Positions 1 to 5,880 of a stretch of 5,991 bases of DNA are shown here, one piece after another. Each line of letters starts with the position of its first letter. Positions within the stretch are counted from its first letter, which is position 1. This DNA comes from Micrococcaceae bacterium UBA4005 (GTDB lineage Bacteria > Actinomycetota > Actinomycetes > Actinomycetales > Micrococcaceae): positions 555-6,545 of the forward strand of contig DGBL01000183.1 of assembly GCA_002384315.1 (NCBI GenBank), written 5' to 3'. Under the pieces are notes generated by a model. It did no database searches. It worked only from the letters and a program-made list of their open reading frames with translations, and had not been told where the DNA came from. Position numbers and translations under genes: made by a program.

Positions 1-639
1 CAGGCAGTTGCGGACGGCAAGGTCGATAACCTCAACCTGATCCTCAAGGGTGATGTTTCCGGTGCCGTCGAGGCGCTGGAAGATTCGCTGTTGAAGATCG
101 ATGTGGGGGACAGCGTGCAGCTGCGGGTTATCCACCGCGGTGTGGGTGCCATTACTCAGAACGATGTCAACCTCGCGACCGTGGACAACGCCATCATCAT
201 CGGCTTCAACGTCAAGCCTGCCGAGCGGGTGGCGGACCTGGCCGAGCGGGAGGGCGTGGACATGCGCTTTTACTCGGTCATCTACGCGGCCATTGACGAC
301 ATTGAGCTCGCGCTCAAGGGCATGCTCAAGCCTGAGTACGAGGAGGTCCAGCTCGGTACCGCAGAGGTCCGCGAGGTGTTCCGTTCTTCGAAGTTCGGCA
401 ACATCGCCGGATCGATTGTGCGTTCAGGAATCATCCGCCGCAACACCAAGGCGCGGGTGACCCGCGATGGCAAGGTGATCGGGGAGAACCTCACCGTGGA
501 TTCGCTGAAGCGGTTCAAGGACGATGCCACCGAAGTACGCACGGACTTCGAATGTGGTATCGGCTTGGGCTCGTTCAACGATGTCAAGGAAGGCGACACG
601 ATCGAAACCTTCGAAATGCGCGAGAAGCCTCGCGTCTAG
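1..639 (+). CDS. infB: Translation initiation factor IF-2, C-terminal part (5' end outside window)
   Basis: The reading frame is open from base 1 to a TAG at 637-639 and gives the last 212 residues of IF2, the GTPase that places fMet-tRNA in the ribosomal P site and promotes subunit joining. The G domain lies outside the window. What is present starts in IF2 domain III ([16 protein letters not shown], about residues 11-26 of the fragment), continues through [15 protein letters not shown] and the linking helix, and ends with the C2 domain ([17 protein letters not shown] onward), which binds the fMet end of the initiator tRNA. The C2 region keeps the expected KRF and FECGIGL segments, which align with residues implicated in fMet recognition in Bacillus IF2. 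The frame is intact and ends normally. It is the first gene of the conserved infB-rbfA-truB-ribF order. Confidence 0.97.
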   Translation, partial: QAVADGKVDNLNLILKGDVSGAVEALEDSLLKIDVGDSVQLRVIHRGVGAITQNDVNLATVDNAIIIGFNVKPAERVADLAEREGVDMRFYSVIYAAIDDIELALKGMLKPEYEEVQLGTAEVREVFRSSKFGNIAGSIVRSGIIRRNTKARVTRDGKVIGENLTVDSLKRFKDDATEVRTDFECGIGLGSFNDVKEGDTIETFEMREKPRV

Positions 640-645
640 CCGTTG

Positions 646-681
646 GCCGGGCAGGCATCCGTTTTCGGGTGCTTGCCCGGC
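646..681 (+). terminator. Strong GC-rich hairpin after infB, possible terminator without a U-tract
   Basis: Bases 646-661 pair with 666-681 over 16 consecutive positions (14 Watson-Crick pairs and two G-U wobbles) around a TTTT loop at 662-665. It begins seven bases after the infB stop. No T-run follows; the next bases are TGGCCGCTACTGGG. It is therefore not a canonical intrinsic terminator, although U-tract-poor hairpins are often proposed as terminators or 3'-end stabilisers in high-GC actinobacteria. It could also be an mRNA processing or stabilising structure between infB and rbfA. The hairpin itself is certain from the sequence; its role is inferred. Confidence 0.55.
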
Positions 682-751
682 TGGCCGCTACTGGGTGAAT
701 TCGCCTCGAGTAGGTGAACGATACGTTCGATGTCAGTGATGAGGAGTAGTT

Positions 752-1219
752 ATGGCAGATCCGGCCCGCGCGGCGAGGCTCGCGCAACGCATTAAGGTCA
801 TTGTGGCCGAAGCTTTACGGCGACGGGTGAAGGATCCCCGGCTGGAAGCGATTACCATCACCGATGCCCGAGTAACCAACGATCTACAGCATGCGACGCT
901 GTATTACACTATTTTCGGCGACGCGGAAGAACAGCAGGCCACACGCATGGCACTGGAATCGGCCCGTGGGGTCCTGCGTTCGGAGGTCGGAAGGAACATC
1001 ACTGCCCGCCTGACTCCGACCCTCGAATTCGTGCCGGACGAAATCCCGGTCAACGCCAGCCACCTCGAAGACCTGCTGCGCAAAGCGCGGGAACGGGATG
1101 CCGAAGTGGCCGCGCTGGCGCAGGATGCGGCCTTCGCGGGCGACGCCGACCCGTACCGTACGGCTGAGGACCCCGACGCCAGTGAGGATTCCGGCCATCC
1201 CGGTACCGCTGCGCCGTAG
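752..1219 (+). CDS. rbfA: Ribosome-binding factor A (30S maturation factor)
   Basis: A 155-residue protein of the RbfA family, a small KH-type RNA-binding protein that assists late maturation of the 30S subunit and 5'-end processing of 16S rRNA. The start MADPARAARLAQRI, the motif VKDPRL (about residues 26-31), ITDARVTNDLQHATLYYT and SARGVLRSEVGRNI are typical of actinobacterial RbfA, followed by LTPTLEFVPDEIP. The last 35 or so residues form an acidic, low-complexity tail (DADPYRTAEDPDASEDSG) that is probably disordered. The ATG is supported by GAGGAG at 741-746, five bases upstream. It lies 112 bp after infB, with a strong hairpin between them, so it may be read through from infB or have its own weak promoter; no convincing -35/-10 pair was found. 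The stop codon lies in a 12-bp tandem repeat. Confidence 0.95.
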   Translation: MADPARAARLAQRIKVIVAEALRRRVKDPRLEAITITDARVTNDLQHATLYYTIFGDAEEQQATRMALESARGVLRSEVGRNITARLTPTLEFVPDEIPVNASHLEDLLRKARERDAEVAALAQDAAFAGDADPYRTAEDPDASEDSGHPGTAAP

Positions 1220-1251
1220 TTGCAGCAGTAGTTACAGCAGTAGTTACACCG
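1216..1251. repeat. 12-bp tandem repeat, three copies, at the convergent gene ends
   Basis: Three successive 12-bp units lie at 1216-1227 (GTAGTTGCAGCA), 1228-1239 (GTAGTTACAGCA) and 1240-1251 (GTAGTTACACCG, degenerate at the end). Because the unit is a multiple of three, TAG recurs in the rbfA frame at 1217, 1229 and 1241. On the opposite strand TAA recurs in the aminotransferase frame at 1246-1244 and 1234-1232. The repeat therefore spans both stop codons and provides back-up stops in both directions. It probably arose by slippage. There is no obvious transcription terminator between these convergent genes. Confidence 0.85.
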
Positions 1252-2416
1252 GCGTCCGGGCTGGAAGCCGCCGGAGCCCTTCCACCATTTCCGTGGTGCC
1301 CCCGCACAGCGCAATCCGGATCCAGCCTTCGCCGATCGAACCGAAGGCTGTCCCCGGAGCCACCGCCACTGCCTGCTCGGCGAGGAACCGGTGCGCCCAG
1401 CCACGCACGTCGCCGTTGGAGACATGGGAGACATCCGCCCAAAGGTAGAACGCTCCCTGCGCGTCGAGGAACGGAATACGCAGCGAGGTGAGCACTGCAG
1501 CGGCTGCGTCGCGATTGATCCGATAATGTTCCAGACTCGTGCGCACATAGTCCTGAGGGCCGGTCAGCGCTGCGATTGCAGCGTATTGCGAGGGCCCCGA
1601 CACGCAGGAGACCGTCGCTTCCATCACGTTATTGAGCACCGGCTCCATGCCTGCCGGGGCGATCAACGCACCGATGCGCAGCCCGGTGAGTCCATAGGTC
1701 TTCGAGAGCGTCAACGCGGTAAAGACGCGGCCGGCGGTCGATCCACCCACGGGGCCGTCTGCATCGAAGCGCGCAGGACTCACGTGCGGCACATCGTAGG
1801 TGAACGCCTCGTAGCATTCATCCGAGATCACCCACAACTGATGGCGTTCGGCCAGTTCCACCAGCTCACGGGTCAGCTCCGCGCTGAAGACCGCGCCGAG
1901 CGGGTTGGACGGCGAATTGAGCACCAGCAGCCTGGTCCGGCTGGTAATCAGTTGCTCCAGTTCGGCGATCTTCGGTTGGAAACCGTTCTCGGGGCGCAGC
2001 GGATAGCCGACGGGGACAGCATGGAGCAGACCGACCGTCATAGCGAAGGTAGGGTAGCCAGGATTGGGGATCAGCACTTCATCCCCCGGGTTGAGCAGAG
2101 TGCTCATGACCAAGTGCAGACCCTGTTGCGCTCCGGCCGTGACATAGACCCGCGACGGATCGATTCGTCGCCCGTGCGTGGCAGCGTAGCGGTTAGCGAC
2201 TGCCTCCCGCAGCGCAGGAATCCCAGCATTAGGCGTGTAGTTGGTGTCATCGCGCTTGAGTGCGCTACGCGCGGCGTCGAGGATATGCCGCGCCACCGGG
2301 AACCCCGGCTCCCCAATGCTCAGCACGATCGACCCGGGGCGGGCCCAGGCAGCCTGGGTGATCTCACGGATCTGATTCACGGGAACGTTCGCGAGGTGAG
2401 CGGCAGCGGGTTGCAT
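1244..2416 (-). CDS. Class I/II PLP-dependent aminotransferase (substrate unknown)
   Basis: A complete 390-residue fold-type I aminotransferase, a cytoplasmic enzyme that moves an amino group between an amino acid and a 2-oxo acid using pyridoxal phosphate. Visible features are the N-terminal SIGEPGFP (about 33-40), YTPNAGIPALREAVA, the cofactor-binding TAGAQQGL (about 93-100), SPSNPLG with Asn171, SDECYE with Asp199 and Tyr202, the Schiff-base lysine Lys239 in SKTYGLTGLRIG, and the substrate-carboxylate arginine Arg367 in GEGWIRIALCG. All key residues are present, so it should be active. The family covers aspartate, alanine and aromatic aminotransferases, and the sequence alone does not fix the substrate. 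It runs opposite to its neighbours, converging on rbfA (24 bp between the coding ends) and divergent from truB. The ATG at 2416-2414 has no Shine-Dalgarno sequence but has a -10-like hexamer six bases upstream. Confidence 0.95.
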   Translation of the reverse strand: MQPAAAHLANVPVNQIREITQAAWARPGSIVLSIGEPGFPVARHILDAARSALKRDDTNYTPNAGIPALREAVANRYAATHGRRIDPSRVYVTAGAQQGLHLVMSTLLNPGDEVLIPNPGYPTFAMTVGLLHAVPVGYPLRPENGFQPKIAELEQLITSRTRLLVLNSPSNPLGAVFSAELTRELVELAERHQLWVISDECYEAFTYDVPHVSPARFDADGPVGGSTAGRVFTALTLSKTYGLTGLRIGALIAPAGMEPVLNNVMEATVSCVSGPSQYAAIAALTGPQDYVRTSLEHYRINRDAAAAVLTSLRIPFLDAQGAFYLWADVSHVSNGDVRGWAHRFLAEQAVAVAPGTAFGSIGEGWIRIALCGGTTEMVEGLRRLPARTPV

Positions 2417-2422
2417 AAGCGA

Positions 2423-2428
2423 ATGCTA
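2423..2428 (-). promoter_or_regulatory. Candidate -10 element for the aminotransferase gene
   Basis: Read on the minus strand, bases 2428-2423 are TAGCAT, a match to the TANNNT pattern of actinobacterial -10 elements. Exactly six bases separate it from the ATG at 2416, so transcription would be expected to start at or next to the A of the start codon. No Shine-Dalgarno sequence lies in this gap, which fits a leaderless mRNA. No recognisable -35 hexamer is found at 16-18 bases spacing. Confidence 0.45.
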
Positions 2429-2494
2429 TCCCGCTGTGCCCGTGCCCCGCTGAGCCTGTGCTGCGCGCAGGCCGGTGCGCAGGTTCGGGCGCCA

Positions 2495-2500
2495 TATACT
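2495..2500 (+). promoter_or_regulatory. Candidate -10 element for truB and the membrane-protein genes
   Basis: TATACT at 2495-2500 matches the -10 consensus TATAAT at five of six positions and stands out in very GC-rich DNA. Six bases separate it from the GTG at 2507, so the predicted start of transcription falls on or beside the start codon. The only purine-rich bases upstream, GGGGG at 2501-2505, are one base from the GTG and too close to work as a Shine-Dalgarno sequence. No clear -35 hexamer was found. Because the gene upstream runs the other way, truB needs a promoter here. Confidence 0.6.
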
Positions 2501-2506
2501 GGGGGT

Positions 2507-3412
2507 GTGAATTCCGGGCAGGTCCACTCTGGGCTGATAATAGTGGACAAGCCGCAGGGCTGGACTAGCCATGACGTCGTCGGGCGCATGCGCCGGCTTG
2601 CGGGTACCCGCAAAGTCGGTCACGCCGGAACCCTGGATCCGATGGCCACTGGAGTATTGGTTGTGGGCGTGAACCGGGCGACCCGGTTGCTCACCTATCT
2701 GGTGGGAGCTTCCAAAACTTATACGGCGACCATCAGACTCGGTCAAGGCACCGTAACCGACGACGCCGAGGGCGAGGTGGTCTCCGAGACCATCGCCGCG
2801 GCCGTCGGCGAGGACGCAGTCCGGGCAGCTGTGCGGGAACTGACGGGCGAAATAGAGCAGGTACCCAGCAGCGTCAGTGCGATCAAGATCAAGGGGCAAC
2901 GGGCGTATGCGCGCGTCCGCTCCGGTGAGGAAGTGTCCTTGCCTGCACGCCCGGTGACGATCTACCGGTTTGATGTCCATGAGATCAGGCGTGTCCACGG
3001 CGGCAAGCTGCAGGATGTGGATGTCACGGTCGAATGCAGTTCGGGGACGTATATCCGGGCCCTTGCCAGGGATCTCGGATCCGCACTGGGGGTGGGCGGT
3101 CATTTGACCGCTTTGCGTCGAACCCAGGTGGGGCCCTATTCGCTCGACCAGGCGTCGACCCTCGAAGAACTCGCGCAGGATCTACGCGTGCTGGGCCTGG
3201 ACGAGGCGGGACGCGCCCTGTTTCCGGTTCGCGAACTGAGCGCCACCGAAGCCGTGGATATTTCGCACGGCCGCAAGATTTCCGCCGGCACCGAGGACGG
3301 ACCGGTGGCTGCCTTTTCACCGGAGGGGACCTTGGTTGCCCTACTTGAAAACCGCCCAGCAGACGCACGCGCCCTGCTGGTTTTCGCCCCGGGAGGGGGT
3401 ACCACCGCGTGA
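2507..3412 (+). CDS. truB: tRNA pseudouridine(55) synthase TruB
   Basis: A 301-residue protein that converts uridine 55 of the tRNA T-loop to pseudouridine. The N-terminal segment GLIIVDKPQGWTSHDVV (about 9-25) and VGHAGTLDPMATGVL are diagnostic, with Asp44 of GTLDP the catalytic aspartate. SKTYTATIRLGQ, the Tyr-containing VPSSVSAIKIKGQRAYARVR and SSGTYIRALARDLG (178-191) follow in the usual order. The last 65 or so residues form the short C-terminal domain seen in actinobacterial TruB. The GTG at 2507 was chosen because it sits six bases after a good -10 element and gives a family-like N terminus. The next in-frame ATG, at 2588, would remove conserved sequence, and an upstream ATG at 2423 would add a 28-residue arginine- and alanine-rich extension with no Shine-Dalgarno support. 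The stop overlaps the next gene by four bases. Confidence 0.95.
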   Translation: MNSGQVHSGLIIVDKPQGWTSHDVVGRMRRLAGTRKVGHAGTLDPMATGVLVVGVNRATRLLTYLVGASKTYTATIRLGQGTVTDDAEGEVVSETIAAAVGEDAVRAAVRELTGEIEQVPSSVSAIKIKGQRAYARVRSGEEVSLPARPVTIYRFDVHEIRRVHGGKLQDVDVTVECSSGTYIRALARDLGSALGVGGHLTALRRTQVGPYSLDQASTLEELAQDLRVLGLDEAGRALFPVRELSATEAVDISHGRKISAGTEDGPVAAFSPEGTLVALLENRPADARALLVFAPGGGTTA

Positions 3413-3786
3413 ATGCTGACGGGTTCCTGATCGCGGGCGCCGTGGTGTGCGTACTTTCCGCACTCGCCTGCCTGGTGGTGGCGTTCCTGCGCCACCCGCC
3501 CAACGACATCACCATCCTCTCGGTCGCCGCGGTGGAGCTCTTCCTGCTGGTCTATGCCGGGGCCGCGATTGTCCGGCAGGCTGGTGGCGAGCCCGTGCTG
3601 GGGGAGGGTTGGGAGTTCTGGGGCTACCTGCTGACAGCCTTGATGATCCCGGTCGGCGCTTTCTGGTGGGCGATCCTGGAACGAAGCAGCTGGAGCAACC
3701 TGGTCCTCGCCGCGGTAGGCCCGACCATTTTCGTTATGCTTTTCCGAATGGAACAGATCTGGGATGGAACGGTGGGACTTACATGA
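3409..3786 (+). CDS. Small four-helix membrane protein, unknown function (first of trio)
   Basis: A 125-residue integral membrane protein with four predicted transmembrane helices at about residues 5-27, 34-55, 68-90 and 95-113. The loops are short and the C-terminal tail holds MEQIWDG. Possible conserved-looking segments are RHPPND after helix 1, WEFWGYLLTA, WWAILERSSWSN and FRMEQIW. I do not recognise a named family, but it resembles conserved hypothetical membrane proteins of actinobacteria. The start is a GTG at 3409 whose last two bases are in the truB stop (GTGA overlap), with GGGAGGGGG at 3391-3399 nine bases upstream, so translation is probably coupled to truB. It overlaps the following gene by ATGA. 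Alternating hydrophobic blocks and the coupling make it a real gene. Its partner and substrate are unknown. Confidence 0.85.
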   Translation: MNADGFLIAGAVVCVLSALACLVVAFLRHPPNDITILSVAAVELFLLVYAGAAIVRQAGGEPVLGEGWEFWGYLLTALMIPVGAFWWAILERSSWSNLVLAAVGPTIFVMLFRMEQIWDGTVGLT

Positions 3787-4262
3787 GCCGACAGACACCC
3801 GTTGCGGAACGCCGTCACCAACCCCGGAGGGGACGGATGGCAGGCCCAGGGCGATTGTTGATTGCCGTGTACGGGGTTTTCGCCCTCTCGTCCTCCGCAC
3901 GCGCCCTCTACCAGATCCTGACCAAATTCGAGCAGGCACCGATCGCCTATCTGCTCTCCGCTTTCGCAGCCCTCGTCTATGTCCTGGCTACCGTCTCGCT
4001 GGCCCGGGCAGGCGCAGCCTGGTACCGGATCTCCGTTGCGGCGCTCTGCGTGGAATTGGCCGGCGTCGTGCTTGTTGGACTGTTCAGCGTGCTCGATCCG
4101 CTGGCTTTTCCGCATGACACTGTGTGGTCAGGCTTCGGACGCGGCTACGCGTATGTGCCCCTGCTACTTCCGCTACTCGGACTGGTGTGGCTCTACCGGC
4201 ACCGTCCAGCTTTAAGCCCGGCCGGCCAGTCCAACCGAACACCATCACCAGGAGCGCCATGA
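3783..4262 (+). CDS. Small four-helix membrane protein, unknown function (second of trio)
   Basis: A 159-residue integral membrane protein with four predicted helices at about 24-46, 54-75, 80-104 and 121-138. The N terminus is basic and hydrophilic (RRHQPRRGR), and the C-terminal tail of about 20 residues is Pro/Ser-rich and probably disordered. Segments such as YQILTKFEQAPIAYLLSAFAA, a DTVWSGFGRGY motif before helix 4 and YVPLLLPLLGLVWL resemble conserved actinobacterial hypothetical proteins; I know no function. The ATG at 3783 overlaps the preceding stop (ATGA) but has only a weak purine stretch upstream. An in-frame ATG at 3837 has a better Shine-Dalgarno sequence and would give a 141-residue protein starting just before helix 1. 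Both versions keep all four helices. It overlaps the next gene by ATGA. Confidence 0.85.
   Translation: MSRQTPVAERRHQPRRGRMAGPGRLLIAVYGVFALSSSARALYQILTKFEQAPIAYLLSAFAALVYVLATVSLARAGAAWYRISVAALCVELAGVVLVGLFSVLDPLAFPHDTVWSGFGRGYAYVPLLLPLLGLVWLYRHRPALSPAGQSNRTPSPGAP
3826..3832 (+). promoter_or_regulatory. Internal Shine-Dalgarno that could set a shorter start for the second membrane gene
   Basis: GGAGGGG at 3826-3832 precedes an in-frame ATG at 3837, with six bases between GGAGG and the ATG. This is closer to the ideal than anything upstream of the ATG at 3783. It may mark the true start, or a second start giving a protein without the 18-residue basic N terminus. Confidence 0.4.
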
Positions 4263-4744
4263 CACCCCGGAAACCTGACCCCCAGCGTCCGACAGAGCCA
4301 ACCGCGACGTCCCAACACGCCGGGGACTGGAACATGTTCCGCTACGTCGTGGTGCTGGTCGGATTGGTGATCGCCGGGTTCGGCGCCTACTACCTGATTC
4401 TGGGAACGGCCGGGCTGCCGCAGACGGAGGGCCAGAGCGTGAATCCCACCGTGGAAAGCCAGTTCCGGTTTTTCTCCGCCATGATGGTCGGACTGGGCGC
4501 GGCTTTCGTGACGATTGCGGTGAAGTTCCAGTGGGCGAACATGCTCTGGCTCGTCTGCCTGATGGTTTTCGCCGGGGGGATAGGCCGGGTGCTCTCCTGG
4601 GCATTTTCCGGAACCCCGCACTACCTGCTCATCATTCTGATGGTCATTGAACTGGCTTTTCCTGCTGCGCTGCTCGTCTGGCACGGCTATATTGTCAAAA
4701 CCCGGGCCCTGCGCGAACAGTACTCCACCCGCGAAACGCCCTAA
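4259..4744 (+). CDS. DUF4345-like four-helix membrane protein (third of trio)
   Basis: A 161-residue protein with a 25-residue hydrophilic, Pro/Thr-rich N-terminal tail and four predicted helices at about 28-49, 70-88, 92-115 and 120-141. The pattern FFSAMMVGLGAAF, then GGIGRVLSWAFSGTPH (106-121) and a glutamate in helix 4 (ELAFP, Glu131) matches what I recall of the DUF4345 family, whose function is unknown. The ATG at 4259 overlaps the previous stop (ATGA) and has AGGAG at 4250-4254 four bases upstream, which supports this start over the internal ATG at 4334 that begins right at helix 1. It is the last gene of the overlapping truB cluster, and its stop is part of a small hairpin. Assignment to DUF4345 is by eye and needs a profile search. 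Confidence 0.87.
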   Translation: MTPRKPDPQRPTEPTATSQHAGDWNMFRYVVVLVGLVIAGFGAYYLILGTAGLPQTEGQSVNPTVESQFRFFSAMMVGLGAAFVTIAVKFQWANMLWLVCLMVFAGGIGRVLSWAFSGTPHYLLIILMVIELAFPAALLVWHGYIVKTRALREQYSTRETP

Positions 4745-4760
4745 CGCCCATCCGCGTTAG
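4741..4760 (+). terminator. Small hairpin at the end of the membrane-gene cluster
   Basis: CTAACGC at 4741-4747 is perfectly complementary to GCGTTAG at 4754-4760 around a six-base loop, and the left arm contains the stop codon of the third membrane gene. No T-run follows. It may be a weak or U-tract-less terminator separating the truB cluster from ribF, or a chance palindrome; seven base pairs alone are weak evidence. Confidence 0.35.
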
Positions 4761-4771
4761 CGGTGCGCCAG

Positions 4772-4808
4772 CATAGTGGCGGAGGTGGGCCTGCGGATCG
4801 GCCATAAT
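4772..4808 (+). promoter_or_regulatory. Weak candidate -10 elements for ribF
   Basis: CATAGT at 4772-4777 and CATAAT at 4803-4808 each resemble a -10 hexamer; the second matches TATAAT at five of six positions. Neither has a recognisable -35 hexamer at normal spacing. From the second, the 5' leader to the ribF GTG would be about 70 bases. The 140-bp gap between the preceding gene and ribF makes a separate promoter plausible but not shown. Confidence 0.3.
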
Positions 4809-4874
4809 GGGTGAGGCGCGGCCTCGCAGCCGGAACTGGGCCGAGCGCCTCTGGACTGTGCCGCCGGTTTCGAC

Positions 4875-4880
4875 AAGGAG
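4875..4880 (+). promoter_or_regulatory. Shine-Dalgarno sequence that sets the ribF start
   Basis: AAGGAG at 4875-4880 lies four bases before the GTG at 4885. An ATG at 4881 directly abuts it but is in another frame. The in-frame ATG at 4807 lies 78 bases further upstream without such a site and would add 26 residues not expected in RibF. Confidence 0.7.
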
Positions 4881-4884
4881 ATGC

Positions 4885-5880
4885 GTGTACTACTGGAGCG
4901 ATCCGGCCAACGTGCCGGCAGGGTTCGGGCCCACCGTGCTGACGTTGGGGAATTTCGATGGTGTGCACCGCGGACACCAGCAGATCTTGAAACAGCTCGT
5001 CGACGCGGCCGCCGCTCGCGCGGCCGCCGCCGTCGTCATCTCCTTCGAACCGCACCCGTCCACCATTCACCGACCGGACACAGCTCCGGAACTGATCATG
5101 GGCCTCCAAGACCGCGTCGAGACGCTGGCCGAGACGGGAATCGACGCCGTGTTGATGATGCACTACACCCGCGAACTTTCAGAGCACACTCCGGAGGAGT
5201 TCGTGGAACGCGTCTTCGTCGACGCGTTGCGCGCCACAGCCGTGGTGATCGGCCACGATGTGCGCTTCGGACGCGGCAACAGTGGCGATCTGGCGACCAT
5301 GGAGGAGCTGGGCCGGCGGTTCGGGTTCGATGTCCTGGCGATCGAGGACTTTGGTGCCAGCCTTCCGGCAGAGCACGCCGACGACGGCGGCGAGCGCCGT
5401 TGGTCCTCCACCTGGGTTCGCGAATCCCTTGAACGCGGAGACGTGCAGGCCGCCGCACGCATCCTGGGCCGCCCGCACCGCATGCGTGGCATCGTGGTCC
5501 ATGGCGCGGCCCGCGGGCGCGATCTCGGATTTCCCACCGCGAATCTCGGTCCGGACGCACAGGGGTTCGTTCCCGCAGACGGGATTTACGCCGGGTGGCT
5601 CATCGATGCAGCCAAAGTCCGCTGGCCGGCCGCGATCTCCATCGGGTCCAACCCCACGTTCAGGGGAGTCATCCGTCAGGTGGAGGCCCATGTGATCGAC
5701 CGACCGCCGGAAGAGGTGCAGGACTTCGACCTGTACGACCAGTGCGTGGTGGTGGAGTTCGTTGACCGGCTCCGCGGACAGGTGACCTATACCGGGGCGG
5801 CCGGACTGATCGAGCAGATGCGCCGGGACGTGGACCAGACGCGTGCGGTGCTTTCGACAGATCAACCTTCAAACAGGTAA
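4885..5880 (+). CDS. ribF: Bifunctional riboflavin kinase / FAD synthetase
   Basis: A 331-residue enzyme that makes FMN from riboflavin and ATP and then FAD from FMN and ATP, in the cytoplasm. The N-terminal nucleotidyltransferase domain has GNFDGVHRGH (22-31), ISFEPHP and the WSSTWVRESL motif (173-182). The C-terminal riboflavin kinase domain has GRDLGFPTANL (211-221) with the PTAN nucleotide/metal site, PADGIYAGWL, AISIGSNPTF and RQVEAHVID, where Glu267 aligns by eye with the catalytic glutamate of the Corynebacterium ammoniagenes enzyme. Length is normal for actinobacteria. The GTG start is preferred to the ATG at 4807 because of AAGGAG just upstream and the family-like N terminus YYWSDPANVPAGFGPTVLTLGN. 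An Ala-rich stretch near residues 41-49 comes from a 15-bp imperfect duplication. A promoter for the next gene overlaps its 3' end. Confidence 0.95.
   Translation: MYYWSDPANVPAGFGPTVLTLGNFDGVHRGHQQILKQLVDAAAARAAAAVVISFEPHPSTIHRPDTAPELIMGLQDRVETLAETGIDAVLMMHYTRELSEHTPEEFVERVFVDALRATAVVIGHDVRFGRGNSGDLATMEELGRRFGFDVLAIEDFGASLPAEHADDGGERRWSSTWVRESLERGDVQAAARILGRPHRMRGIVVHGAARGRDLGFPTANLGPDAQGFVPADGIYAGWLIDAAKVRWPAAISIGSNPTFRGVIRQVEAHVIDRPPEEVQDFDLYDQCVVVEFVDRLRGQVTYTGAAGLIEQMRRDVDQTRAVLSTDQPSNR

Noticed and set aside
699..728. Possible rbfA promoter (TTCGCC and TACGTT) and the small palindrome GAACGATACGTTC at 716-728
   Set aside because: The -35 matches only three of six positions and the palindrome has five-base arms; both are within chance for an intergenic region.
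1249..1274. CCGGCG/CGCCGG inverted repeat as a terminator for the convergent genes
   Set aside because: Six base pairs with a 14-base loop, inside the aminotransferase coding end and without a T-run.
1391..2506. Long open plus-strand frame running opposite the aminotransferase gene and joining truB in frame
   Set aside because: It is the antisense of a well-conserved enzyme, rich in Arg/His/Gln with no family motif, and long antisense frames are expected in GC-rich coding DNA. TruB conservation starts only after 2507.
2423..2506. Upstream ATG at 2423 as a truB start adding 28 residues
   Set aside because: No Shine-Dalgarno sequence, the extension is unlike TruB, and it would overlap the promoter elements of both divergent genes.
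4807..4884. ATG at 4807 as the ribF start
   Set aside because: It would add 26 residues not typical of RibF, lacks a Shine-Dalgarno sequence and overlaps a -10-like element, while the GTG at 4885 has AAGGAG and a family-like N terminus.
4881..5432. ATG at 4881 opening a 183-codon frame inside ribF
   Set aside because: It directly abuts the Shine-Dalgarno sequence with no spacing, is out of frame with RibF, and its product is Arg-rich shadow sequence without recognisable motifs.
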